Origin: Photobacterium malacitanum | GTDB lineage: Bacteria; Pseudomonadota; Gammaproteobacteria; Enterobacterales; Vibrionaceae | Direction of reading: 5' to 3' | Assembly: GCF_900185615.1 (NCBI RefSeq) | Contig: NZ_FYAK01000001.1 | Coordinates: 1,025,701 to 1,089,700, forward strand | Length of the DNA: 64,000 bases | Shown here: positions 17,133 through 26,756 of the stretch, piece after piece | How positions within the stretch are numbered: position 1 is the first letter of the stretch | Layout of the letters: each line of letters starts with the position of its first letter | Notes under the pieces: model-generated | Told to the model about the DNA's origin: nothing | The model's input: the letters and a program-made list of their open reading frames with translations, nothing else | Databases searched by the model: none | Position numbers and translations under genes: made by a program

Positions 17133-18143
17133 TTATAAATTAATATTCTTTATATATGACATGTGTTGTTTAAATACAGGGCCATGAAATGCTTGATGTG
17201 ACTCTAATCCACTCCATGCTGTATTACATTCAACAATAGTAACGTAACCACTATTATCAACACTCACATCCCATGAAATAATGCCATGACTCTTAAATAG
17301 TTGATGCTTTTCTTTCACTACATCAACCATTTCGTTAAAGTAAGGCACTTCATAGTTACCAGGAAACTCAAGCTGAGTCTGCGGGTGCAAAGTAGTTTTA
17401 TTAAGGTAACAGTCAAAACCAAAAGTTGTTAATGAACCGTCATTTTTAATACCAATGCATAGACCCCCAGCACTGACATTATCAATTCTGCCACCAGGGC
17501 CGCCCATTTTCACCATACTTGAAACATGATGAACTTCACCGTCATATGCCAATGTCATAATTCGCACTGTATTGAGCGATGATGGATTAAACTCAGCTAA
17601 TTTATCATGCTGTTTAACCAGGGGCTGAATAACAAAATCATATTTCTTTTTACGATAAAGGTTAAAAAATGGAATAATTTTCTCAGCATTGCCGATTTCA
17701 ACACTTTCACCGCCGCCTGTACCAACACTTCTCTTAATGACGAATTCATCATTAACAGGGTCATTACGTAATTTTTCAGCAATCGTGCTAGCATCTACAA
17801 TATTATCGTCACCATCATAAACGATACCAGAAATGTAATTAAACAATAATGGAATCGCATTTGATTGCAGAATAAAAGGTAGGTAACCTTTATGGTTAAA
17901 ATAATCACTTAACTCAAAGTTGTTTATTTTGCCTTCAACCTGATTAAAGTAAAATGCATCAGAAAGATAGTCATCCGATTTAACACCAGAAAGCAACTCA
18001 AATTTATAAGATGAAAACCTACCCATTATTGGACTAAGTGTATTTTTTCGCTTAAAAGATTCAGGGTTTTTAATTCCCCATACTAAATCTTTTACACCTG
18101 CACGAAGTTCAAAGATGCGACGTCGTAAAAAGCTATTTTTCAT
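17133..18143 (-). CDS. Sugar-transfer-associated ATP-grasp protein (copy 2)
   Basis: A 336-residue paralogue of the protein at 15757. Shared landmarks are NPESFKRKNTLSPIMGRF at the N-terminus (NPKSLKCKNMLSPLTGRF in copy 1), FVIKRSVGTGGGESVEIG, NPSSLNTVRIMTLAY and HGIISWDVSVDN...VECNTAW. Retention of the ATP-binding loop and the acidic metal ligands in both copies suggests both are active, perhaps with different amine or carboxyl substrates. It is flanked by long AT-rich gaps (16765-17132 and 18144-18373), unlike most genes in the operon, which might reflect acquisition by duplication or insertion. Confidence 0.85.
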   Translation of the reverse strand: MKNSFLRRRIFELRAGVKDLVWGIKNPESFKRKNTLSPIMGRFSSYKFELLSGVKSDDYLSDAFYFNQVEGKINNFELSDYFNHKGYLPFILQSNAIPLLFNYISGIVYDGDDNIVDASTIAEKLRNDPVNDEFVIKRSVGTGGGESVEIGNAEKIIPFFNLYRKKKYDFVIQPLVKQHDKLAEFNPSSLNTVRIMTLAYDGEVHHVSSMVKMGGPGGRIDNVSAGGLCIGIKNDGSLTTFGFDCYLNKTTLHPQTQLEFPGNYEVPYFNEMVDVVKEKHQLFKSHGIISWDVSVDNSGYVTIVECNTAWSGLESHQAFHGPVFKQHMSYIKNINL

Positions 18144-18373
18144 TAAAAACCCTTTCTTTATTAAACACGATAAAATCGTAAATAATAAAGTTGCATATGA
18201 TTAAAAATAATCAGCAATCAAGCTCCTTCTTTAATACTGATTAAATATAATAAATTAAAAAATCATGTATCTACATATATTATTGAATTATTGCTGCTTA
18301 TATTAAAGTGCAGCGATTATTTTAATTAATTCAACAATTGGTTAATATTGTATCTATAACAAAGTAGATAACA

Positions 18374-19528
18374 TTAGTTAAACGTATCGTATATATGTTG
18401 TTGCATTTCTTCTAAACTAAATTTATTAATAATTAGTTTACTATCAGGACAATAACTCTTTTGATTCGCAATAATCTCATTAACTGCATTAGCAATTAAT
18501 GAAGGTTCTGACTCATCAATAATAATACCATCTGATTTTTCAACTACAATCTCTGAAATTCCAGGGGTATTTACCGCAACAACAGGTGTTTCAACACTAA
18601 GTGCTTCAATTACAATTGTTGGTAATGCTTCACTGGAATTAACTTTCATTGTTTCGCCTTTAAATGATAAGGTTTGATTTATCACTGACGGGAAAATTAA
18701 CAAATCTGACTTCATTATTTCAGGTATAACATTCGAACACCAACCATGAAATATAACTTTATCTTGTAGTGCATTTTCAGAAATAATACTACTTATATAG
18801 TCTTCATAATTCAGTAAAGGGTTAGAATGAGCATATGAACCATAAACGTGAAGTTTAACATTGGAATGGTCAATATCTTTTAAAGCTAATAATATATTAT
18901 GAAGCCCTTTATGAGCAACTAAGCTGCCAACGAATGATAAGTTCAGTTCATCAGCAACTGGATTTTTCGCTATTTCACGCTTAAGATCAAAGCCATTATA
19001 AATAACCTTTACCTTATCATCTGCTGGCAACGAGTCTTTGATATTTTGAGATGGAACGATAATTTCATCAACAAAAGACATCATTATTTTAGATATTTTA
19101 TCTGAACAACTTAACTTACTATGCAGATGCCAAATAACTTTTGTTTTAGTCAACTTGAGCAATAAACAAGATAATACAAAACCACGAGGATCATAGGTAT
19201 ATGTGTAGTCAGGTTTTTCTTTAATCACATGAAAAAGAGAGAAAACATTAAAAAACAAAACATTAAGAATAAAATAAATTTTATCCATTAGTGTTTTTTT
19301 TGTTCCCTCAAAACGACCAGTACCAAAAACCTTTGTAAATAACGATTCACATGGAATTCTTTTAGTCTCACCAAACTCTTTCACTGTATCACTATACAAT
19401 GTATTATTTTGACGTTGAAAGATGACGACATCATATGTCTTCTTTAACATCGGAATGATATTTAATGTTACCTTTTGTGCGCCTGCGATATTGCCTGTAA
19501 AAAACTCAAATATTACAACTTTCTTCAT
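18374..19528 (-). CDS. Glycosyltransferase, GT4 family
   Basis: A 384-residue GT-B glycosyltransferase. The N-terminal motif FEFFTGNIAGAQKVTLNI resembles the GGAE/GGAQ acceptor loop of GT4 enzymes. The donor domain has LSFVGSLVAHKGLHNIL (about 198-214), FHGWCSNVIPEIMKSD and the E-x7-E segment EALPTIVIEALSVETPVVA. There is no signal peptide, as expected for a cytoplasmic, membrane-associated enzyme. It lies second of two neighbouring glycosyltransferases downstream of wzx. The sugar donor is not deducible. Confidence 0.88.
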   Translation of the reverse strand: MKKVVIFEFFTGNIAGAQKVTLNIIPMLKKTYDVVIFQRQNNTLYSDTVKEFGETKRIPCESLFTKVFGTGRFEGTKKTLMDKIYFILNVLFFNVFSLFHVIKEKPDYTYTYDPRGFVLSCLLLKLTKTKVIWHLHSKLSCSDKISKIMMSFVDEIIVPSQNIKDSLPADDKVKVIYNGFDLKREIAKNPVADELNLSFVGSLVAHKGLHNILLALKDIDHSNVKLHVYGSYAHSNPLLNYEDYISSIISENALQDKVIFHGWCSNVIPEIMKSDLLIFPSVINQTLSFKGETMKVNSSEALPTIVIEALSVETPVVAVNTPGISEIVVEKSDGIIIDESEPSLIANAVNEIIANQKSYCPDSKLIINKFSLEEMQQHIYDTFN

Positions 19529-19585
19529 GTTATTCTCATTTAGTTTAATATTATCTTTATATAATGTCTTAATTTGAATATGGAG

Positions 19586-20653
19586 TTAGTCTTTTATAAC
19601 TTGTTCAAGCAAATTAAAGCTCTTGTCACTATTAAAGTATCTAATATCAGATAATTGATTATCATCTAAAAGAGAGAGCACTTTTTGCGAAAACTCATTG
19701 CAATCAAAGCATGGAACTAAATAGCCATTAATACCATTCTCAATAATTTCAGCAGGACCACTTGGACAATCAAAAGAAACAACAGGCGTTCCTGCCGTTA
19801 ATGATTCAGCTAAAACATTTGGGAACCCCTCATATAAAGAGGTTAGAATCGTAATACGAGAGCGGTTATAATAATTATTAACATCATCCGTTGCTAAAAT
19901 ACGTTCAATTTCAACATTATTACGCTGTTTAATATCATCTAAATTATGCTGAAGCTCTGTTTCAAGATCACCTGTACCAATAATAGTTACTTTAATCTTT
20001 CTCTTCTGTGAAACAAGATCAATTACACTAGCAAGATAATCAAGTCCTTTTTGTTTTTTTATACGACCAACAAATAATAGATCAATATCTTTTTCAACAT
20101 TAGGCTGTTTGAAAATACTTGTTGATACAGGATTATATATAACCGTTATCTTATCTTCTGGAATAGAAAGATAACTTACCATGTCATCTTTCATATCATT
20201 ACATTGAGCAATATAATAATCGATATTTCTATAAACTAATTTGGTCAATAAAATTGTAACGAATTTCTTGATCGAATTTTTACGAATATGTAAATCTCGA
20301 CTAAGATAATTCACATTACGAGCAATTAGCTTAAATGGTGATTTATTAATAAATCGACGATAAAACCATAATGCAATTGATATTTGATGATTAAATGTAA
20401 TTACAGTACTAGCAAAAGTAAAGTTTGTTGCTTTTATCTTTTTCAGCATTGAAGATGCATTATGACAATGCAAATAAACCAATTCGATTCTTTCATCTAA
20501 AAGATTAATATAAGAATCTTCATATTCTCTAAAAAGAACAATACGTACTTTATAATTATTGTCAGCTAAATAATTTGCATAATTAACGCAAACACGTTCA
20601 GCGCCGCCTTTCCTTATTGCATCAATAAATAAATCTATACTTTTTTGTGTCAT
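19586..20653 (-). CDS. Glycosyltransferase, GT4 family
   Basis: A 355-residue GT-B glycosyltransferase with the acceptor loop RKGGAERVCVNYANYL (about 14-29), LLFVGRIKKQKGLDYLAS at the start of the donor domain, and the E-x7-E motif EGFPNVLAESLTAGTPVVSF, followed by PSGPAEIIENGINGYL. The PSGP segment after E-x7-E is common in GalNAc or GlcNAc 1,4-type transferases of capsule loci, but the donor is not assigned. It lies 44 bases downstream of wzx and begins directly at an ATG. Confidence 0.9.
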   Translation of the reverse strand: MTQKSIDLFIDAIRKGGAERVCVNYANYLADNNYKVRIVLFREYEDSYINLLDERIELVYLHCHNASSMLKKIKATNFTFASTVITFNHQISIALWFYRRFINKSPFKLIARNVNYLSRDLHIRKNSIKKFVTILLTKLVYRNIDYYIAQCNDMKDDMVSYLSIPEDKITVIYNPVSTSIFKQPNVEKDIDLLFVGRIKKQKGLDYLASVIDLVSQKRKIKVTIIGTGDLETELQHNLDDIKQRNNVEIERILATDDVNNYYNRSRITILTSLYEGFPNVLAESLTAGTPVVSFDCPSGPAEIIENGINGYLVPCFDCNEFSQKVLSLLDDNQLSDIRYFNSDKSFNLLEQVIKD

Positions 20654-20697
20654 AATAAAACCAGTTCAATAACAAAAAACAATTAACAACGCAGTAA

Positions 20698-22086
20698 TTA
20701 CACTTTTTCTTTTGATAAAATTAATAAAATAGCAGCAGGAACTATCATACTTACCACTAGCTTTACTGCTAGATCGATAATAATTGAATCGATATTAATA
20801 TAATAATTAACTATAAAGCTTGAAATTATGATAGGTATCATAATCATAACTAATCTCTTAAAATATTTTAAAACTGGAAACTTAAAATATTTATAAGAAA
20901 TTATAATGTTAACAAACCATTCAAATACAGTGGCAAAAATCATGAAATACAAGACTACATGAATACCATAAGAATGGATTGAAACAAATATAATACCAAG
21001 AATTAATTTAACTGATAATCTTATCTTTAAATATAAATCAGTACGTCCTTCAACTGATAATATATTTCCAAACAAATTAGATAATGGTACTACAAAGAAA
21101 GCGAGGGATAATATGGACAAAAATAAACTAGCACCAACCCAACGCTCACCTAGTAGCTTCAAAATAATATCATGCGAATTAAATGACAGCCATAACGTTA
21201 CAGGTAAATAAACACTAACAATATAAGATGCAATATTGATTAAATTACCAAAATAACATTTATCATTATTTCTTAACTTACTAATAATAGGATAGTTAAC
21301 TCGGCGCACAACCGATGTTATTGTCATTGATGGAACTTCTGTCAATTTCGTAGCTTGGTTATAGAAACCTAAATCAGTAACAGAGTAAAACTTACCGATA
21401 CCTAAATTGAACATATAACGATATGCTACATCAACGATATTACCAAGTAGCAATTTATATCCAAAATTTAAGTGCTCTAACAGTAATGGTAATTTGAAGT
21501 GTCCAGTTGGTCTCCAACGAATAACACACCAAAAAATAACACATCTTACTGATGATAAGACAACAGTTTGAATAATTAACGCCCAAACACCAAATCCATT
21601 ATGAGCTAATAATAACGCTACAATACCACTAAAAATCACAGAGAATAATGTAATTTTAGCCTGCGTTCTAAAGTTAAGATCTAAGGTTAAAGTTACTCGC
21701 TGGATTTGCTCAAAAGCAGTAAATATAATACTTAACGCGTATACTTTTAGATAAATTTCAGCTTGTGGTAAATTTAAAAAATGCGCTAAAAAACCAGAAG
21801 AGAAAAAGATAATCGCGTAGAGTAAAATACCGAGCGTAATGTTAAATATAAATACTGATGTAAAATCATCAGCAGTTGCTTTAGCCTTACGAATTAAACT
21901 GCTATTTAAACCACCATTACCAATAACATTTGATAAATAGACGACAACTGAAATTAAACCTATGACACCAAAGTCAGCAGGTGTAAGTAACCGTGCTAAC
22001 AAAATAGTAATGATTAATTGACTCCCCTGGGAGCCAACACCATCGACAAAGCTCCAAAAAAAAGCTTTGAACTCGCGAATATTCAC
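20698..22086 (-). CDS. wzx: Wzx, lipid-linked repeat-unit flippase
   Basis: A 462-residue integral membrane protein with about 12-14 hydrophobic helices. It starts with MNIREFKAFFWSFVDGVGSQ and ARLLTPADFGVIGLI, features of the WzxC branch of the polysaccharide-transport flippases. It moves undecaprenyl-pyrophosphate-linked repeat units to the periplasmic face. It is 18 bases downstream of wzy. Together with wzy and wzc it defines a Wzx/Wzy-dependent assembly pathway rather than an ABC-transporter pathway. Confidence 0.92.
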   Translation of the reverse strand: MNIREFKAFFWSFVDGVGSQGSQLIITILLARLLTPADFGVIGLISVVVYLSNVIGNGGLNSSLIRKAKATADDFTSVFIFNITLGILLYAIIFFSSGFLAHFLNLPQAEIYLKVYALSIIFTAFEQIQRVTLTLDLNFRTQAKITLFSVIFSGIVALLLAHNGFGVWALIIQTVVLSSVRCVIFWCVIRWRPTGHFKLPLLLEHLNFGYKLLLGNIVDVAYRYMFNLGIGKFYSVTDLGFYNQATKLTEVPSMTITSVVRRVNYPIISKLRNNDKCYFGNLINIASYIVSVYLPVTLWLSFNSHDIILKLLGERWVGASLFLSILSLAFFVVPLSNLFGNILSVEGRTDLYLKIRLSVKLILGIIFVSIHSYGIHVVLYFMIFATVFEWFVNIIISYKYFKFPVLKYFKRLVMIMIPIIISSFIVNYYINIDSIIIDLAVKLVVSMIVPAAILLILSKEKV

Positions 22087-22104
22087 AAGAATTTATTCCT
22101 TTGT

Positions 22105-23373
22105 TTAATCGACATTTTTATGACTAGTTTCATCGTTAATGTCTTCATCTTCATCTTCATCTTCATCTTCATCTTCATCTTCATCTTCAATATCTGATTC
22201 CAGTACAGGTTTATTGTTGAATACCAAGAAGAAATAAAATACAAAACCAAAGTATAGAAAACTTAATTTAGTTAGAAATATAACAAATAATATAATTCGA
22301 TTTAGTGTCGATTTAGTTTTAATAAATAAATAAGACCCAATAATTGCAAGGCCAACATAACCAAATTTAATGATAAAGAATAACCACATACCATTATCAT
22401 TAAGTGACGCGATACCGAGTCGATAAATAGCACCAGTCGTATTCATCACATCAGCGGCTGCAGGCATAATACCAAGCGCACCATTACCAAAAATTAAAAT
22501 CGGTAACTGCTGAGCAAAAACCATTGCATTGAGGTTATCACGAATATCTTGAGCATTACCGCCTTGAGAAATTAAACGCTCAAGGGCAATACCTATAACA
22601 GCTGCTACCAGCAAGGGCGATAATAAAAATAAAATATACTTTAAGTAACTGCCCTTACTTCTTAGTAAGAAGTAACCAATAATGATAAGACCGTAAGCAA
22701 TCGCAGCCACCGAAAATGACATAATGATTGATATTGCAGCAACGATAACTAACTTATCAACTTTTGGATTTAGATAAAGTTTAGACGCTAAAAGAACAAC
22801 AATAAATCCAGCATAAGTTGACGGTTCTTCAAAAAAACCAGTACAACGATAAACTTGACCAATAACAGGAATAACCATACCACCACCATATCGTGATGGC
22901 TCACCCGTTATAGCTCTTAATGGGTCAATGTAATATCCTGTAGGGAAGACGACGATAAATTGCAGAAAAAACATTGATAAATTAAAAATGATTACATATT
23001 TGATCATTTTTTCTAATTTATTAATGTCTCCTTTAAGAAAAACGAAGGTACTGTAAGCAGAAAATATCTTTACCATCATACCAACAACAAAACTATAGTA
23101 AGTATATTTTACTAAGTTATGCATATGTGGATATATTTTAAAAACTGAAGGTAAAGCTATAAATGCTACAAGTAATGATATCCAAATAAATGACTTCGTA
23201 CTTTGACTATCAATTTTGTTATTAGTATCCAAAAAGTGTAGCACCCACCCGATTCCTAATAAAGGAACCATTAGGTCATATCTTAGTGCCTCAATATTTT
23301 CCATAAAACCAATGGAAACAATTGCGACAGATAACCAAAACACAACTTGGCTTATTTTAGTATTTGTCATCAT
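22105..23373 (-). CDS. wzy: Wzy-like polysaccharide polymerase with acidic tail
   Basis: A 422-residue protein with about ten membrane helices. A large periplasmic loop between them includes FPTGYYIDPLRAITGEPSRY and TGFFEEPSTYAGFI. That topology and its position next to wzx indicate the repeat-unit polymerase, which has little primary-sequence conservation. The tail after the last helix is an alternating Glu-Asp run (about residues 395-411), encoded by a hexanucleotide repeat. The tail could vary in length without loss of frame. Assignment rests on topology and context rather than on a definite signature. Confidence 0.8.
   Translation of the reverse strand: MMTNTKISQVVFWLSVAIVSIGFMENIEALRYDLMVPLLGIGWVLHFLDTNNKIDSQSTKSFIWISLLVAFIALPSVFKIYPHMHNLVKYTYYSFVVGMMVKIFSAYSTFVFLKGDINKLEKMIKYVIIFNLSMFFLQFIVVFPTGYYIDPLRAITGEPSRYGGGMVIPVIGQVYRCTGFFEEPSTYAGFIVVLLASKLYLNPKVDKLVIVAAISIIMSFSVAAIAYGLIIIGYFLLRSKGSYLKYILFLLSPLLVAAVIGIALERLISQGGNAQDIRDNLNAMVFAQQLPILIFGNGALGIMPAAADVMNTTGAIYRLGIASLNDNGMWLFFIIKFGYVGLAIIGSYLFIKTKSTLNRIILFVIFLTKLSFLYFGFVFYFFLVFNNKPVLESDIEDEDEDEDEDEDEDEDINDETSHKNVD
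22143..22189. repeat. Hexanucleotide repeat (GATGAA on the coding strand), 7.8 copies
   Basis: Seven perfect 6-bp units (CTTCAT on the plus strand) plus a partial one lie inside the 3' end of wzy. They encode alternating Glu and Asp. Because the unit is two codons, slippage would lengthen or shorten the acidic tail without a frameshift. Confidence 0.95.
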
Positions 23374-23522
23374 ATTTATTTAATCACAGTATAAAGTTAA
23401 CTGGCATAATATATGACCATATTAATAACTTAACATGGCCATATATTATTTATATTTACAATTAAAAATATAACAAAAAAACAACTTCGTTATTTTAACT
23501 TTATATTTATTAACTATAAGCC

Positions 23523-24413
23523 TTAGTATGATGGATCACCTTGCCATAGACGCCCTAGCCATAAATCATAAACTTTATGACAGAAAGCACCTCGACCGCT
23601 TCCATGTGCAAATGTTAATTCACCAAAGTAAATAGCGCCATCAACATTATAAAAGTCAACACGGGAATAACTAAACGGTTCAGCTAGTACTTTAGCAGCA
23701 GCAAGCATTTCATCGTAATTTTTAGGTTTTTCAATTGATGTTTTAATACAAGCAGCGATATCTGAATGGAATGGTAACCAATTTAATTCTTCATCAAAAA
23801 ATGAACGGGTATAGTTATCATTTCTTTCAAAATCAACCTGTAATACAACTTTAAAACTACCATCATTCTGCTTAAATGTATGGAATTTATAATCACGGAT
23901 ATCAGTTTCACCTGCTTGAGGTAATAAACGTTTTTCAACTAAAACTCTTGGCTTTATTTCACTGTACCAAGGTTCATTTAACTGTTTTCCATAATCTTTT
24001 TTAAGCTGATTATTTACATCATCGACTTTACGTTTGATCTCATCATCTGTTGCATTAACATCAATAAGATATACTGGACCAGAATTATGATTTGCTTTTA
24101 GTAATAAATCACCTTTATCTGCTAAGATCTCTTTTATCTTTTCAACTGTTATATTGTCACCAACATAATAATTTTCGATAATATAATCTTCAGATAATTT
24201 TTCTGCTACATACTCTTTTGATTTAATCTTATCCGCACAGATGCTAAATAATTCATTCTTATGATTATTCTTACGGTAATTTATCTTTTCGTTAAATGTT
24301 TTAGGATTTTTAAATGATGGTATATATCCAGTTTTTCGAATAAAGCTAAATTTAAATCTTAAATCATGAGCTAATTTACTTTTACTGCAAATTAAATTAA
24401 TTATTTTTCTCAT
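23523..24413 (-). CDS. TupA-like ATP-grasp ligase (second copy)
   Basis: A 296-residue relative of the protein at 14875. It shares NPKTFNEKINYRKNNHKNEL, DKIKSKEYVAEKL (about 65-77), LLLKANHNSGPV (ATP-binding Lys region), VEKRLLPQ, DYKFHTF and the acidic segment SRVDFYNVDGAIYFGELT followed by GSGRG. Divergence from the first copy is considerable, so the two probably use different substrates. It is the second gene of the operon, between wzc and wzy. The carboxyl-amine ligase role follows from the family; the substrate is unknown. Confidence 0.88.
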   Translation of the reverse strand: MRKIINLICSKSKLAHDLRFKFSFIRKTGYIPSFKNPKTFNEKINYRKNNHKNELFSICADKIKSKEYVAEKLSEDYIIENYYVGDNITVEKIKEILADKGDLLLKANHNSGPVYLIDVNATDDEIKRKVDDVNNQLKKDYGKQLNEPWYSEIKPRVLVEKRLLPQAGETDIRDYKFHTFKQNDGSFKVVLQVDFERNDNYTRSFFDEELNWLPFHSDIAACIKTSIEKPKNYDEMLAAAKVLAEPFSYSRVDFYNVDGAIYFGELTFAHGSGRGAFCHKVYDLWLGRLWQGDPSY

Positions 24414-24488
24414 TGTTTATTTCATCACATAAAAGGGAATGATAATTATGGCAATTAACTTGCCATAATTATTCTTTTAGCTAACGTA

Positions 24489-26606
24489 TCAATATTTCTT
24501 AAAGATTGCTTCGTTGCTGGTTTTCTTAATGACATTGTTCAATACAAAACCATTAACCTCAACACCATTATCTTCAAACTTTTGTTTTGCTTGTTCGATA
24601 TTTTTCAGCGCATCAGCACCATAACAACCAACCATAACCGTTGTGCCAACAGCTGCACCTACAATCGTAGCATCAACAACAGCAAGTACCGGTGGAGCAT
24701 TTACAATCACAACATCGTAATGTTCAGCAGCCCATGCTAACAATGTCTTGAATTGATCGTGCATCAACAACTCAGCAGGTGAGTGTGCATTTTCACCACT
24801 AGAAATATAATCTAGATTAGTAACTTTCGATGCTTTTACAGCTGTTTTGATCTCACTTTTACCACTAAGTAGCTCGGCTAAACCATTTGCTTGCTGACCA
24901 TTGAGTACTGATGCAATTTTACCTTTTCGCATATCAGCATCAATAATTAGCACTCGCTTACCCGCTTCAGCCATTAATGCAGCAACATTGGTAATGACGA
25001 ATGTTTTACCTGCTTTAGTTACTGACGTTGCGCTGGTAATTAACACCGTATTATTATTCGCGTTATCCATAGCTAAAAATAGACGGTTACGCAACGTACG
25101 TAGTGCTTCAATAGAAATATCATTTGGTTCTATTTCAGCCAACACAGCATTTGATACTTTCTTTGCTTTAGGTGTTTTTGGTACTGAAGTAAATACTGGT
25201 AAGCCCATTGCTTTTAACTGCTGTGGTTCAACAACGGTATTATTTAAAATAACGCGGAATAAAGCGATTAACGCACCTAAAATTAAACCAAGGATTGCAG
25301 GAGCAATAACCAACATAATGCGGTTAGGTGCAACTGGCTTAGCACTGCTAGAAGCGGTATCAATGATCTGTACGCTAGCAGAACTACTCGCCTTAACAAT
25401 ATCAAGCTCCTGAATTTTATTCAGAATTTGCATATATGTTTGTTGACTAACATCAACATGACGCGTTAAACGAATAATTTCACGTTGTGTTTCTGGCATT
25501 TGATCAATTTTGCGCGTTAAGCGTGTTTTTTGAGCCAGTAAATCATTACGTTTTGCAATTAATGTTTTGTAAAGTGGATTCTCTTTGGTATAGCTACGTG
25601 AAATATCAGCCTCTTGGAAGCTTAATTCATTAATTTGACCATTTAAAGCAACTAACTCATCAAGCGATGACTTTGCTTGCAATTCCATATTAACTGATTG
25701 ATTAGCTTCACGATACTTATTGAGCTTATCTTCAGCAGAGGTTAATTCTGCTTTAATTTTAGGTAGACGAGCATTTAAAAACTCTAAGCTCTTATCTGCA
25801 CTTGCAGCTGCACGATCAGCATTCATTTTGTAGTAACTTTCACTGATACTATTTAGAATGTCTTGCGTCTTTAGTCGATTCTGACCTTGTAATGATACCT
25901 GAATGATACCAGTGTCTTTACCTTCTTCTGCTACTGCTAACGATTTTTGGTAGTAAGCAATAACATCAAAGCGAGGCAGCTTTTTCACAGTAAAGGTATC
26001 ATTGTTAGCACCTACTAATGCTGTTACTAATAAACTGTAACCTTGCTCTTTAATAGGTTGGCCCACAAAGCCCTTAAGCTTAACATTACTATTATCTTCA
26101 TCAGTAACGACAAACTCACCAGTATCTACATTGGTAATTTTCAACTGATAAATATTATTTTGTGCATCTTCTGGCATAGTAAAATGCGCAACTGTTGCAC
26201 TACTTTCACTATGTGTTAAACGTGCAAGTCCTTTACCGATAATTGGTAGGTAATCCGGCGCGACAGATGTTGTTAAGTTTAACTTGTCGACAGCTTTACC
26301 GATAACTCGACGCGATTTAATTAACTCCATTTCAGTAACTGCTGAAGATTCAGTAGAGAACTCTGTCGCCATTGCCTCTCCAAATGTAGGAGAGCCATCG
26401 GCTTTAGAGTCAACTTGAATCAATACATCAGATCTATAAATAGGAGCAGCAAAAACAGAATAAATCAGACCTAATAAAGTAAAGACAAATGTAATAGCAA
26501 GAATAGATTTTTTACTATCTCGCAACACACCAAAAATTTTACCTAAGTCGATTTCTTCATTCGCTGTCGAAGAGGGTCTTACTTTTTTATTGTTAATGGC
26601 AGTCAT
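24489..26606 (-). CDS. wzc: Wzc-type chain-length / BY-kinase protein, degenerate kinase features
   Basis: First gene of the operon, 705 residues from ATG 26606. It has an N-terminal cytoplasmic stretch, a membrane helix (about 37-57), a large periplasmic Wzz-type coiled domain with PQTQREIIRL-like PETQREIIRLTRHV, a second helix (about 430-450, with PNRIMLVIAPAILGLILGAL) and a C-terminal BY-kinase domain. Walker A (TKAGKTF) and Walker A' (LIIDADMRKG) are present. The Walker B segment reads VVIVNAPP, with Asn where the family has Asp (usually IDTPP), and the C-terminus has only one tyrosine, the last residue, instead of a tyrosine cluster. It probably controls chain length, perhaps without normal autophosphorylation. 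A TTG at 26672 is an unlikely start. Confidence 0.9.
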   Translation of the reverse strand: MTAINNKKVRPSSTANEEIDLGKIFGVLRDSKKSILAITFVFTLLGLIYSVFAAPIYRSDVLIQVDSKADGSPTFGEAMATEFSTESSAVTEMELIKSRRVIGKAVDKLNLTTSVAPDYLPIIGKGLARLTHSESSATVAHFTMPEDAQNNIYQLKITNVDTGEFVVTDEDNSNVKLKGFVGQPIKEQGYSLLVTALVGANNDTFTVKKLPRFDVIAYYQKSLAVAEEGKDTGIIQVSLQGQNRLKTQDILNSISESYYKMNADRAAASADKSLEFLNARLPKIKAELTSAEDKLNKYREANQSVNMELQAKSSLDELVALNGQINELSFQEADISRSYTKENPLYKTLIAKRNDLLAQKTRLTRKIDQMPETQREIIRLTRHVDVSQQTYMQILNKIQELDIVKASSSASVQIIDTASSSAKPVAPNRIMLVIAPAILGLILGALIALFRVILNNTVVEPQQLKAMGLPVFTSVPKTPKAKKVSNAVLAEIEPNDISIEALRTLRNRLFLAMDNANNNTVLITSATSVTKAGKTFVITNVAALMAEAGKRVLIIDADMRKGKIASVLNGQQANGLAELLSGKSEIKTAVKASKVTNLDYISSGENAHSPAELLMHDQFKTLLAWAAEHYDVVIVNAPPVLAVVDATIVGAAVGTTVMVGCYGADALKNIEQAKQKFEDNGVEVNGFVLNNVIKKTSNEAIFKKY

Positions 26607-26756
26607 GAATGGTTTCAATCCGATATGGTTAACTAAAAGGAAATTAAAAGTTTTTTGAGTAAATAATAGCAACAGTTAGCTGCATCCCTGGTGGCACTTA
26701 CTTAATAATGAGCCGTCATATCGACAAATAAATAAGATACATACTAATGATTAAAT

